From the NCBI RefSeq assembly GCF_000716785.1, contig NZ_JNYY01000007.1, positions 248,001-312,000 of the forward strand: a stretch of 64,000 nt of DNA, read 5' to 3'. Positions within the stretch are counted from its first letter, which is position 1, and every line of letters begins with the position of its first letter. Shown here piece after piece: positions 41,403 through 49,523 of this stretch. Source of the DNA: Amycolatopsis vancoresmycina (GTDB taxonomy: Bacteria; Actinomycetota; Actinomycetes; Mycobacteriales; Pseudonocardiaceae). The notes beneath the pieces were generated by a model. That model saw only the letters and a list, made by a program, of their open reading frames with translations. It made no database searches and was not told the DNA's origin. The position numbers and the translations under genes are program-made.

Positions 41403-42059
41403 ATGACAGCACCGCCGAGCATCACCGAAGAATCCGCTTCCGCGCTTCGCGATTATCGGGCCCCCGAGCATCTGCCCCGTCCCAACGGGCGGCTCACCAA
41501 GGAAGATCTCGACCCCCTGGTCAAGGACGCCGGCGGGGGCAACCCGGCCGCGATCCACTCGCTGCTGCAGATGATCGAGCCGGTGGTGGTCCGCTACTGC
41601 CGCGCGCGCATGGGCGGCCGCGACCTCTCCTACCTCTCGGCCGACGACGTCGCCCAGGAGGTCTGCCTCGCCGTCCTCAAGGCCCTGCCCGACTACCAGG
41701 ACCGCGGCGGTTCCTTCCTCTACCTCGTCCACGCGATCGCCGCCAACAAGGTCGCCGACGCCTACCGCGCCGTCGCCCGCGACCGCTCCGAGCCCGTCCC
41801 CGAGCTCCCGGAGCGCCCGCTCGTCGCCGGCAACGAACCCGAAAGCCACGCCCTGCACCTCGACCTCGGCGCCCGCCTCGGCAAGCTGCTCGCCTCCCTG
41901 CCGCGCGTGCAGCAGGAGATCCTGACCCTGCGCATCGCCGTCGGCTTCTCGGCGACCGAAACCGCCGAAGCGCTCGGGATCTCCCCGGGCAACGTCCGCG
42001 TGACGCAGCACCGGGCCCTGACCCGGCTGCGCGGCATGATCCGCGACGAAGAGTTCTGA
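41403..42059 (+). CDS. RNA polymerase sigma factor, SigD/ShbA-type ECF
   Basis: A 218-residue sigma-70 family protein. Region 2 is at about 50-120 (LQMIEPVVVRYCRARM, SADDVAQEVCLAVLKAL). Region 4 is at about 150-215 (LPRVQQEILTLRIAVGFSATETAEAL, split here as LPRVQQEILTLRI and AVGFSATETAEAL; then ISPGNVRVTQHRAL). No anti-sigma gene follows. The sequence resembles mycobacterial SigD and streptomycete ShbA. The ATG has GGGGAG nine bases upstream. A 12-bp hairpin separates it from the convergent fucose genes. Confidence 0.88.
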   Translation: MTAPPSITEESASALRDYRAPEHLPRPNGRLTKEDLDPLVKDAGGGNPAAIHSLLQMIEPVVVRYCRARMGGRDLSYLSADDVAQEVCLAVLKALPDYQDRGGSFLYLVHAIAANKVADAYRAVARDRSEPVPELPERPLVAGNEPESHALHLDLGARLGKLLASLPRVQQEILTLRIAVGFSATETAEALGISPGNVRVTQHRALTRLRGMIRDEEF

Positions 42060-42078
42060 CAGACCACGCCCGCGGCGG

Positions 42079-42118
42079 GCGGGGACACCCTTTTACCCCC
42101 TGGAGGGGGTGTCCCCGC
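42079..42118. terminator. Bidirectional hairpin between the sigma factor and lactonase genes
   Basis: GCGGGGACACCC (42079-42090) pairs perfectly with GGGTGTCCCCGC (42107-42118). It lies at the convergent junction and overlaps the last codons of the minus-strand gene. No U-tract. Confidence 0.6.
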
Positions 42119-42944
42119 TCGCATCCAGGCGGTAGGCCGCGCGAGCGTTGTGCTCGAACACGGCCAGGCGCTCGGCGTCCGACAGCGATCCGGTCAGCGC
42201 GATCGCCGCGTCCACGACCACCTCGTAGGACGCCGCCAGTTCGCAGACCGGCCAGTCCGAGCCGAACAGCAGCCGGCCCGGGCCGAACACGTCCAGCACG
42301 TGGTCCACGTACCGGCGCAGGTGCCCGACCTCCCACCCGGACCAGTCCGCCTCGGTGACCAGCCCGGACAGCTTGCACACCACGTTCTCGTGCGCCGCCA
42401 GCGCGGCCACGCCGGACGCCCACGGCTCCCACTCCCTCGCCGCGATCGGGGGCTTCGCCGCGTGGTCCAGCACCAGCCGCAGCTCCGGCAGCCGCGCCGC
42501 CAGGGAGGCCGCCGCGGGCAGCTGGGGCGCCCGGACCAGCAGGTCGAACGTCAGCCCGGCCGCCGCCACCGCGCCCAGCCCGGCCAGCACCGCGGGACGC
42601 AGCAGCCAGTCGTCGTCCGGCTCGGTCTCCACCTGGTGCCGGATCCCGGCCAGGGGTCCGTCGAGGGCGGCCAGCCGGTCGGCGACGTCCGGCGCCGTGA
42701 GGTCCACCCAGCCGACCACGCCCGCGACGACCGGTTCCGCCGCCGCCAGCTCGAGGAACTCCTCGGTCTCCTCGGCCGACGACACCGTCTGGACCAGGAT
42801 CGTCGCGTGCACCCCCGCCGCCTTCGTCACCGCGCGCAGGTCCTCGACGGTGTACGGGCGGCGGATCGGGTCGAGCGCGTCCCCCGCCATCCAGGGGTAG
42901 TCGCGCCGCGACGGGTCCCACAGGTGGTGGTGCGCATCGATCAT
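42093..42944 (-). CDS. Amidohydrolase-2 family sugar lactonase, probable L-fuconolactonase
   Basis: A 283-residue TIM-barrel amidohydrolase. Metal-binding MIDAHHHLWDP opens the protein. LVLDHAAKPPI gives the third His region and LLFGSDWPVCE the Asp. The close family includes L-fuconolactonase and L-rhamnono-lactonase. ATG 42944 overlaps the stop of the aldo/keto reductase (ATGA) and is preceded by AAGGAG. The neighbours supply the other steps of the oxidative L-fucose pathway, so opening of L-fucono-1,5-lactone is the most likely reaction. Confidence 0.88.
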   Translation of the reverse strand: MIDAHHHLWDPSRRDYPWMAGDALDPIRRPYTVEDLRAVTKAAGVHATILVQTVSSAEETEEFLELAAAEPVVAGVVGWVDLTAPDVADRLAALDGPLAGIRHQVETEPDDDWLLRPAVLAGLGAVAAAGLTFDLLVRAPQLPAAASLAARLPELRLVLDHAAKPPIAAREWEPWASGVAALAAHENVVCKLSGLVTEADWSGWEVGHLRRYVDHVLDVFGPGRLLFGSDWPVCELAASYEVVVDAAIALTGSLSDAERLAVFEHNARAAYRLDASGDTPSRG

Positions 42945-43909
42945 GAGACTCCTTCGGCGATGACGACGTCTGCGCGCAGCAGCCCGGCGTCGACGAGCTC
43001 GGTCCACAGCTCCGGCGGCACGACGGCCCGCGCCCGCCGCGCGTTGACGCCGACCTGCTCCGGATCATGCGCGCCGACGACGACCGACGCCACCGCAGGA
43101 TGCGCCATCGGCAGCGCGAGCGCGGCTTCCGGCAGCTCGACGCCGTGCCGCGCGCAGATCTCCGCGATCCGCCGCGCCCGCTCGACCAGCTCCGGCGGCG
43201 CCTCGGCGTAGTCGTAGACGCGCCCCGGCTCGGCGGTCGCCAGGATGCCGCCGTTGAACGCGCCGCCGACGACCACCGTGACGCCGCGCTCGGCGCACAG
43301 CGGGAACAGCTCGTCCAGGGCCGGCTGGTCGAGCAGCGTGTACCGGCCGGCCACGAGCAGGATGTCGAGGTCGGTGCGGCGGACGAACTCGGCGGGCAGC
43401 CGCGTCTGGTTCATCCCGGCGCCGAACGCGCCGATCACGCCCTGCTCCCGCAGTTCCCGCAGCGCCGGGAAGGCACCGCGCAGCGCTTCGTCGAAGTGGT
43501 CGTCGGGGTCGTGGACGTACACGACGTCGACGCGGTCGAGCCGCAGCCGGGTCAAGCTGTCCTCGAACGACCGCAGGACGCCGTCGCGGCTGAAGTCCCA
43601 CCGGCGCTTGTACGCCGCCGGGACGGCGAAGCCCTGGTCGTCCAGCTCGCCGGCGCCGTCCGGGTTCGGCTCGAGCACGCGCCCGACCTTCGTCGACAGC
43701 ACGTACTCCTCGCGCGGGTACGAGCGCAGCGCCGCACCGAGGCGGATCTCGGACAGGCCGAGGCCGTAGTGCGGCGCGGTGTCGAAGTAGCGGATGCCCT
43801 CGTCCCACGCGCGGCGCACGGTCGCGGCCGCCGTCTCGTCGCTGATCGCGTGGTAGAGGTTGCCCAGCTGCGCGCAGCCGAGACCGAGCGGGGACAGGGA
43901 GAGTTCCAA
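42941..43909 (-). CDS. Aldo/keto reductase, probable L-fucose dehydrogenase
   Basis: A 322-residue AKR. Catalytic tetrad: Asp and Tyr in FDTAPHYGLG, Lys in STKVGRVL and His in VYVHDPDD. Close to D-threo-aldose 1-dehydrogenases that oxidise L-fucose to the lactone. TTG 43909 is the in-frame start, with AAGGAG eight bases before it, four bases after the stop of the mutarotase gene. It is the second gene of a mutarotase-dehydrogenase-lactonase operon. Confidence 0.87.
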   Translation of the reverse strand: MELSLSPLGLGCAQLGNLYHAISDETAAATVRRAWDEGIRYFDTAPHYGLGLSEIRLGAALRSYPREEYVLSTKVGRVLEPNPDGAGELDDQGFAVPAAYKRRWDFSRDGVLRSFEDSLTRLRLDRVDVVYVHDPDDHFDEALRGAFPALRELREQGVIGAFGAGMNQTRLPAEFVRRTDLDILLVAGRYTLLDQPALDELFPLCAERGVTVVVGGAFNGGILATAEPGRVYDYAEAPPELVERARRIAEICARHGVELPEAALALPMAHPAVASVVVGAHDPEQVGVNARRARAVVPPELWTELVDAGLLRADVVIAEGVS

Positions 43910-43913
43910 CGCG

Positions 43914-44252
43914 TCACTCCTTTTCCGGCAGTTCCCAGACCAGCCCGATGCCGGTGTCGCCGCCGGAGTAGTCGTCTTCGACGGCCAGCAGCTCGGCCAT
44001 CCGGGCCTGCCACGGGACGTTGGCGGGGTGGTCCCGCAACGCCGCCCGCATCGCCGCGTAGTCGTCGACTTCGACGACGTGGAAGAGGTCGAGACCGTTA
44101 CGCCAGATCCGCCACGTCCGGACGCCGGCTTCGCGCAGCGCGGTGTCGAGCTCGGGCGGGATGACCGCGTGGACGGACTCGTACTCGGCCTCCTTGCCGG
44201 GCTTGAGCCGGGTGTGCAGAGCCACTCTTTGCGGGCTGGCCTGGTGGGTCAT
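43914..44252 (-). CDS. L-rhamnose/L-fucose mutarotase family protein
   Basis: A 112-residue ferredoxin-like dimeric mutarotase. VALHTRLKPGKEAEYESVH carries the catalytic His, and WRIWRNGLDLFHVVEVDDY matches RhaM/RhaU. It interconverts sugar anomers to feed the dehydrogenase downstream. Within this operon L-fucose is the likelier substrate, although the family is named for rhamnose. ATG 44252 has AAGGAG seven bases upstream. It is divergent from the GntR gene across an 80-bp spacer with a candidate operator. Confidence 0.88.
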   Translation of the reverse strand: MTHQASPQRVALHTRLKPGKEAEYESVHAVIPPELDTALREAGVRTWRIWRNGLDLFHVVEVDDYAAMRAALRDHPANVPWQARMAELLAVEDDYSGGDTGIGLVWELPEKE

Positions 44253-44297
44253 CACCACTCCTTCGCCGGAACGTGGCACGCTGGGGAGCACCACGAA

Positions 44298-44308
44298 ACA
44301 TCCGAGGT
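44298..44308. promoter_or_regulatory. Candidate GntR operator, divergent fucose promoter
   Basis: ACATC-C-GAGGT, an 11-bp palindrome with one mismatch, 35 bp upstream of the GntR start and 46 bp from the mutarotase start. The same motif, perfect, lies at 51702-51712. Confidence 0.55.
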
Positions 44309-44332
44309 CTGTTGCAGGGAAGGGCGGACACC

Positions 44333-45055
44333 GTGCCCGTCACCGATGTCGCGATCGACAAGATCAAGGACATGATCATCTCCGGGGAGCTCGCCCCGGG
44401 CGACCGGCTGCCCAAGGAGGCCGAGCTGGCCCAGCGGCTCGGGCTTTCGCGCAGCTCCCTGCGGGAGGCGGTGAAGGCGTTGTGCCTGATCCGCGTGCTC
44501 GACGTCCGGCAGGGCGACGGCACGTACGTCACCAGCCTCGAGCCCAACCTGCTGCTCGACGCCATGACGTTCGTGGTCGACTTCCACCGCGACGACACCG
44601 TGCTCGACTTCCTGGCCGTGCGCCGGATCCTGGAGCCCGCCGCGACCGCGCTGGCCGCGCTGCACATGAGCGACGACGACATCACCGAGCTGGGCGCGCT
44701 GCTCAGCGAGCTGGAGGACTCGCCGACCGTGGAGGCGCTGGTCGCCAACGACCTGCAGTTCCACCGCAAGATCGCCGACGGCTCCGGCAACCCCGTGCTC
44801 TGCTCGCTGCTCGACAGCCTTTCCGGGCCCACCGCCCGCGCCCGCATCTGGCGCGGCCTCACGCAGGAGGGCGCGGTCGCGAAGACCCGCGAACAGCACA
44901 CGGCGATCTACGAGGCGATCGCCGCGCGCGAGCCGGAACTGGCCCGCTCGTGGGCGACCGTGCACGTCGCGGGCGTGGAGCAGTGGCTGCGCAACGCCCT
45001 GGGCACCGCGGACGACCCGACGACCCCTGACGAACCCGCCGCCGAAGCCTCGTAA
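44333..45055 (+). CDS. GntR/FadR-family regulator of the fucose locus
   Basis: A 240-residue FadR-type regulator. The winged HTH is PGDRLPKEAELAQRLGLSRS followed by SLREAVKALCLIRVLDVRQG. The all-helical FCD ligand domain follows with metal-ligand-like residues in ALVANDLQFHRKIAD. GTG 44333 is chosen over earlier in-frame starts because it begins the family domain and has a GGGAAGGGCGG leader. It lies between the two halves of the fucose genes, and the palindrome ACATCCGAKGT occurs upstream of both halves, so repression relieved by a pathway intermediate is the simplest model. Confidence 0.88.
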   Translation: MPVTDVAIDKIKDMIISGELAPGDRLPKEAELAQRLGLSRSSLREAVKALCLIRVLDVRQGDGTYVTSLEPNLLLDAMTFVVDFHRDDTVLDFLAVRRILEPAATALAALHMSDDDITELGALLSELEDSPTVEALVANDLQFHRKIADGSGNPVLCSLLDSLSGPTARARIWRGLTQEGAVAKTREQHTAIYEAIAAREPELARSWATVHVAGVEQWLRNALGTADDPTTPDEPAAEAS

Positions 45056-45077
45056 CACCACACTCCCCTTCCCACCC

Positions 45078-45121
45078 TCGTGAGTGAGAAACAGTGTTAG
45101 AACACTGTTTCTCACTCACGA
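45078..45121. terminator. 44-nt near-perfect palindrome at a convergent junction (family member 1)
   Basis: Two 21-nt arms pair perfectly around a 2-nt AG centre. The ends are TCGTGAGTG/CACTCACGA and the core is GTTAGAAC. It lies between the GntR gene and the convergent ABC permease gene. The same ends and core occur at 53075-53118. It probably acts as a bidirectional terminator. Confidence 0.75.
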
Positions 45122-45166
45122 CGAGCTGCGGCAGACTCGGAACGTCGGACCTTCACGCGGCGCGCG

Positions 45167-46180
45167 TCAGGTTTGGGGCTTTCCGCCGGCGTACCGGGCG
45201 ATGATCAGCGCGACCAGGATGATGGCGCCGTAGATCGCGCCCTGCCACTCCGCGGTGACGTGCGCGTAGTTGAGCAGGCTCGACACCGACGACAGCAGCA
45301 GGACGCCGGTCAGCGCGCCGACCAGCGTGCCCTTGCCGCCGTCGAGGGAGACGCCCCCGATCACCGCCGCCGCGAACACCTGCAGGATCATGCCGGATCC
45401 CTGGTTCGCGCCCAAGGCCCCGACGTATCCGGTGTAGGCCAGACCCCCGATTGCCGCAAGGATCCCGGCGACGACGAACACCGCCCACGCGATCCGGTCG
45501 ACGCGCACGCCGGCCGCCCGCGCGGCTTCGCGGTTGCCGCCGATGGCGTACAGCGCGCGCCCGACGCGGTGGTAGCGCAGCACCCAGCCGGCCACCGCGA
45601 ACAGCAGCGCCGCCAGCCACACCGACATCGGGAGCCCGGCGAACGTCGTCGTCGCCAGGTTCGTGAACGAGTCGGGGAGGTTGAACAGCGTTTTGCCCTT
45701 GGTCGACCCGACCTGGACACCGCGCAGCACGGTCAGCATCGCCAGCGTCACGATGAAGGCGTTCAGCTTCAGCTTCACGATGAGGAAGCCGTTGACGAAC
45801 CCGACCAGCGCCCCGCACAGCGGGATGACCAGCAGCCCGATCGCGGCGGGCAGCTCGATGCCGAAGCCCGCCGACGCCGCCGGGATCACGACCATCGCGC
45901 CCAGCGCCGGCGCCAGGCCCATCGTCGATTCCAGGGACAGGTCGAACTTCCCGGTGATCAGCACCAGCGACTCGCCCAGCACGACCAGCGACAGCGCGGC
46001 CGACGCGGTCAGGATGCTGACGATGTTGCTCCAGCCGACGAACGTGTCGTCGACCAGGCCGCCGATGACGAACACGACGACCAGGGCGGGCAAGAGCGCG
46101 AGTTCGCGCAGCCAGACGGCTTTGCGACGCCGGGGGGGCGCGGGCAGCTGCGTCGTGGGGGAGGTCATCACGTCGGTCAC
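45167..46180 (-). CDS. Sugar ABC transporter permease (RbsC-type)
   Basis: A 337-residue CUT2 permease of eight to ten helices. Family hallmarks include LVVLGESLVLITGKFDLSLE, LKLNAFIVTLAMLTVLRG, YAIGGNREAARAAGVRVD and the late FAAAVIGGVSLDGGKGTL. The GTG start overlaps the ATPase stop by four bases. With the ATPase and binding protein it forms an importer for the pentose/deoxyhexose feeding the fucose-type pathway. Confidence 0.92.
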   Translation of the reverse strand: MTDVMTSPTTQLPAPPRRRKAVWLRELALLPALVVVFVIGGLVDDTFVGWSNIVSILTASAALSLVVLGESLVLITGKFDLSLESTMGLAPALGAMVVIPAASAGFGIELPAAIGLLVIPLCGALVGFVNGFLIVKLKLNAFIVTLAMLTVLRGVQVGSTKGKTLFNLPDSFTNLATTTFAGLPMSVWLAALLFAVAGWVLRYHRVGRALYAIGGNREAARAAGVRVDRIAWAVFVVAGILAAIGGLAYTGYVGALGANQGSGMILQVFAAAVIGGVSLDGGKGTLVGALTGVLLLSSVSSLLNYAHVTAEWQGAIYGAIILVALIIARYAGGKPQT

Positions 46181-47700
46181 GAAAGCTCGACTCCTTCGAT
46201 GTCGGCCACGAGGTCGCCGTCGGACCACCCGGCCTGGTGTTCGGCGACCACGGCCCCGGCGCGCAGCACCAGGACCCGGTCGCTCAGGCGCAGGTCGTCG
46301 AGCTCGTCGCTGACGATCAGCACCGCCTTGCCCTCGGCGCGCACCCGGTCGACGACCGCGAGCAGCGCCTCCTTCGACTTCACGTCCACCCCGGCGGTCG
46401 GGTTGATCAGCACGACCACCCGCGGATCGCTCAGCAGCGCCCGCGCCAGCACGACTTTCTGCTGGTTGCCGCCCGACAGGTCGGACACCGGCTGCTCGGC
46501 ACCGGCGGCCACGATGTCGTAGTCCTTCAGCGCCTGCGTGGCCTTCGCGTGCCGCGTCGACGGGGACGCGATCCCGCCGCGGCCCAGCTTGTCCAAAATG
46601 GACATCGTCGTGTTGTCGGCGATCGAGTGCTCCAGGACCAGGCCCTCGTGGTGGCGGTCGCGCGGCACGCACCCGATGCCGGCCCGCAGCGCCGCCGGGA
46701 TGTCCCCCGGCCGCAGCGGGGAGCCGTCGATGCGGATGCGGCCCGCCGAGGGCGTCCGCAGGCCGTAGACCGTCTCCGCGACCTGGTGCTTCCCGCTGGC
46801 GTTGCTGCCCGCGAGCCCGACGACCTCGCCGCGGCGCAGCCGGAACGAGACGTCCCGGAAGCCGTCGCCGGACAACCCGTCCACCGACAGGATCTCCGCG
46901 GCGTCCGCGTCCAGGGACTCCCGGGACGCGGCGTCCCGCACCGACAGCCCGCCGGGTTCGCCGGTCATCGCGTCGACCAGCCGGGCCTTCCCGACCTCCG
47001 ACACCGGCGCGGTGAGCACGTGCTTCGCGTCGCGCAGCACCGTGACGGCCTGGCAGACCTCGTACACCTCGTGCAGGTGGTGCGAGATGAACAGGAACGT
47101 CACCCCGCCCGCCTGCATCTGGCGCATCCGGTCGAAGAGCCGCTCGATCGCCTGGCTGTCCAGCTGCGCGGTCGGTTCGTCGAGGACGATGAACCGGGCG
47201 CCGTAGGACAGCGCGCGGGCGATCTCGACGAACTGCCGGTCCTCCACCGACAGCTCCCCGGCCGGGGTGTCGACGCCGACGTGCACGTCCCACGAGTCCA
47301 GCAGGTCGCGCGCCTTGCGCCGCAACGACTTCCAGCCGATCGAGAACCCGCCGCCCGCCTGCCGGTTGAGGAACAGGTTCTCGGCCACGGTGAGCTGCGG
47401 GACGACCATCGCGTGCTGGTAGACGCAGGCGACGCGCGCCTTCCAGTCGTCCTGTTTGGACAGTGGTGGGGCCGGCTCGCCGCCGAACTCGACGTGCCCG
47501 GTGTCCGTGGCGGACAGGCCGGTGAGGATGGAGACGAGCGTCGACTTGCCGGCCCCGTTGCGCCCGACGAGCGCGTGCGACTCGCCGGGGTGCACGGTGA
47601 GGCTGACGTCGTGGAGCGCCACGGTGGGGCCGTAGCGCTTTCCGACACCTACGGCGCTGACCACTCCGGCGGCGGATTCGCCGGCGGGCAGCGCGGTCAC
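46177..47700 (-). CDS. Sugar ABC transporter ATPase, two-domain (RbsA-type)
   Basis: A 507-residue double ATPase. Domain 1: Walker A GRNGAGKST and Walker B FIVLDEPTAQLD, but a degenerate signature ELSVEDRQFVE. Domain 2: Walker A GSNASGKH, in which the usual Ser/Thr after Lys is His, with an intact signature LSGGNQQK. Such asymmetry is normal in CUT2 ATPases. GTG 47700 overlaps the binding-protein stop. It is preceded and followed by coupled genes of the same transporter. Confidence 0.92.
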   Translation of the reverse strand: MTALPAGESAAGVVSAVGVGKRYGPTVALHDVSLTVHPGESHALVGRNGAGKSTLVSILTGLSATDTGHVEFGGEPAPPLSKQDDWKARVACVYQHAMVVPQLTVAENLFLNRQAGGGFSIGWKSLRRKARDLLDSWDVHVGVDTPAGELSVEDRQFVEIARALSYGARFIVLDEPTAQLDSQAIERLFDRMRQMQAGGVTFLFISHHLHEVYEVCQAVTVLRDAKHVLTAPVSEVGKARLVDAMTGEPGGLSVRDAASRESLDADAAEILSVDGLSGDGFRDVSFRLRRGEVVGLAGSNASGKHQVAETVYGLRTPSAGRIRIDGSPLRPGDIPAALRAGIGCVPRDRHHEGLVLEHSIADNTTMSILDKLGRGGIASPSTRHAKATQALKDYDIVAAGAEQPVSDLSGGNQQKVVLARALLSDPRVVVLINPTAGVDVKSKEALLAVVDRVRAEGKAVLIVSDELDDLRLSDRVLVLRAGAVVAEHQAGWSDGDLVADIEGVELS

Positions 47701-48740
47701 AGGTTGTTCCCCCACAGGGCCTTGTCGTCCACGTTGGCCTTGGTGATGACGGGCGCGGGCAGCTGGTCCTCGAGGATGCCGGGGCTGATCTCGACGATGG
47801 TGCTGTCGTGGTCGGTCGGCCCGGCCTTGAACGTCTCGCCCGCCATGGCCTTCTTCAGCCAGTACAGGCCGTACTTCGCGTACGCGTCGGCCGGCTGGGA
47901 GACGGTGGCGTCCAGCTCGCCGTTGCGGATCGCGGCCAGCTCCTGCGGGATGCCGTCGTTGGACACGAGCACGATGTGCTTCGGGTCCCCGACCGGGAAG
48001 AACAGGTTCTTGCGCTTGAGGGCCTGCTCGGTCGGGGCCAGGTAGACGCCGCCGGCCTGCATGTAGACGCCCTTGATGTCCGGGTTCGCGGTCAGCATGC
48101 TGTCCAGGCCGGAGGACGCCTTGTCGGCCTTCCACTCGGCCGGGATCTCCAGCACCTGGATGCCCGGGTACTTCGACTTCATGCAGTCGCGGAAGGCTTC
48201 CGAGCGGTCGCGGCCGTTGACCGAGGCCAGGTCGCCCATGATCTGCACGACCTTGCCGGACTTGACCTTCTCCCCGATCGCGTCGCACGCCTTGGTGCCG
48301 TAGGCCTTGTTGTCGGCCCGCACCACCATCGCGACCTTGCCGCTCTCGGGAGCGACGTCGACCGCGACGACCGGCACGCCCTTGTTCTCGGCCTGCTTGA
48401 GCCCGGCGACGATGGCGGCCGAGTCCAGCGGCGTCACGACCAGGCCCTTGACGCCCTGGTTGAGGAAGGTGCCGATGTCGGTGATCAGCTTTGCGGGGTC
48501 GCTGTCGGCGTTGACCGTCGGGAGGACGTCGACGCCCTCTTCCTTGGCCATCTTCGGCACGTAGTTGTTGTAGGCCTGCCAGAACGGCGAAGTCAGCAGC
48601 GGCAGCGTCGCCCCGACTTTGCCGCCCGGGTTGCCGCCGCCCGCCGCGGGCGCCGACGCGTTGTCCTTAGTGGACCCACACGCGGCCAGTACCAGGCCGC
48701 AGGCGGCGACGGCGGCCACCTTGATCACCTTCGTGCGCAC
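47697..48740 (-). CDS. Sugar ABC transporter substrate-binding lipoprotein (RbsB-type)
   Basis: A 347-residue periplasmic-binding-protein type 1 domain with lipobox LAAC near residue 20. The sequence includes PLLTSPFWQAYNNYVPKMA, GLVVTPLDSAAIVAGLKQAE and VVAVDVAPESGKVAMVVRAD. GTG 48740 is preceded by GGAGGATG. It follows the SDR gene in the large minus-strand operon and gives the importer its specificity, inferred as L-fucose or a similar sugar. Confidence 0.9.
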   Translation of the reverse strand: MRTKVIKVAAVAACGLVLAACGSTKDNASAPAAGGGNPGGKVGATLPLLTSPFWQAYNNYVPKMAKEEGVDVLPTVNADSDPAKLITDIGTFLNQGVKGLVVTPLDSAAIVAGLKQAENKGVPVVAVDVAPESGKVAMVVRADNKAYGTKACDAIGEKVKSGKVVQIMGDLASVNGRDRSEAFRDCMKSKYPGIQVLEIPAEWKADKASSGLDSMLTANPDIKGVYMQAGGVYLAPTEQALKRKNLFFPVGDPKHIVLVSNDGIPQELAAIRNGELDATVSQPADAYAKYGLYWLKKAMAGETFKAGPTDHDSTIVEISPGILEDQLPAPVITKANVDDKALWGNNL

Positions 48741-48776
48741 AACATCCTCCTTGATGACGGCGGGGAAGCAAGTCTG

Positions 48777-49523
48777 CTAGTCGTGGTGGACCGGGCCGCG
48801 CGGGCGCAGGCCGTACATGCCGCCGTCGACCGCGAGCGCGGTGCCGGTGGTCGAGGCGGACAGCGGGCTCGCCAGGTAGGCGACGGCGTTCGCCACCTCG
48901 TCCGCGGTGACCAGCCGGCCCATCGGCTGGCGGGCGGCGAGCGCAGCGCGTTCGGCCGCCGGGTCGTCGGCGGCGTCGAGCAGCCGGCCCACCCACGGCG
49001 TGTCCGCCGTTCCCGGGCACACGCAGTTGACGCGGATGCGGTCGGGCAGGTGGTCGGTCGCCATGGCCAGGGTCAGCGAGAGCACCGCGCCCTTGCTGGC
49101 CGAGTACAGCGCGCGGCTGGGCAGGCCGGCCCAGGCCGCGATGGAGCAGGTGTTGACGATCGCCGCGGACGGCGACTGCTTCAGGTGCGGCAGCGCGGCC
49201 CGGGCGAGCCGGACCATGCCGACGACGTTGACGTCGAACACGCGGTGCCACTCGTCGTCGCCGTTGGCCGTGACGTCGCCCTGCGCGCCGATCCCGGCGT
49301 TGTTGACCAGGATGTCGAGCCGTCCGAAGCGGTCCACGACGGCGTCGATCGCTTCGCGGACTTCCCGATCGGAAGAGACGTCGCAGCGGAAGCCGTCGTC
49401 GTCCGGCTTCAGGTCCAGCACCGCCACCTGCGCACCGCGCTCGGCCAGCAGGGTGGCGACGGCCTTGCCGATGCCCGAGGCGCCTCCGGTGACGGCGGCC
49501 ACCAGGCCCTCGAATTCACTCAC
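48777..49523 (-). CDS. SDR oxidoreductase, probable 2-keto-3-deoxy-L-fuconate dehydrogenase
   Basis: A 248-residue classical SDR. Cofactor motif TGGASGIGKAVA, LVNNAGIG, catalytic Ser in NTCSIAAWAG and YSASK. DLKPDD after beta-2 suggests NAD preference. Its GTG overlaps the dehydratase stop by 8 bp. The preceding genes encode a fuconate dehydratase and a diketo acid hydrolase, so oxidation of 2-keto-3-deoxy-L-fuconate to the 2,4-diketo compound is the expected step. Confidence 0.88.
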   Translation of the reverse strand: MSEFEGLVAAVTGGASGIGKAVATLLAERGAQVAVLDLKPDDDGFRCDVSSDREVREAIDAVVDRFGRLDILVNNAGIGAQGDVTANGDDEWHRVFDVNVVGMVRLARAALPHLKQSPSAAIVNTCSIAAWAGLPSRALYSASKGAVLSLTLAMATDHLPDRIRVNCVCPGTADTPWVGRLLDAADDPAAERAALAARQPMGRLVTADEVANAVAYLASPLSASTTGTALAVDGGMYGLRPRGPVHHD

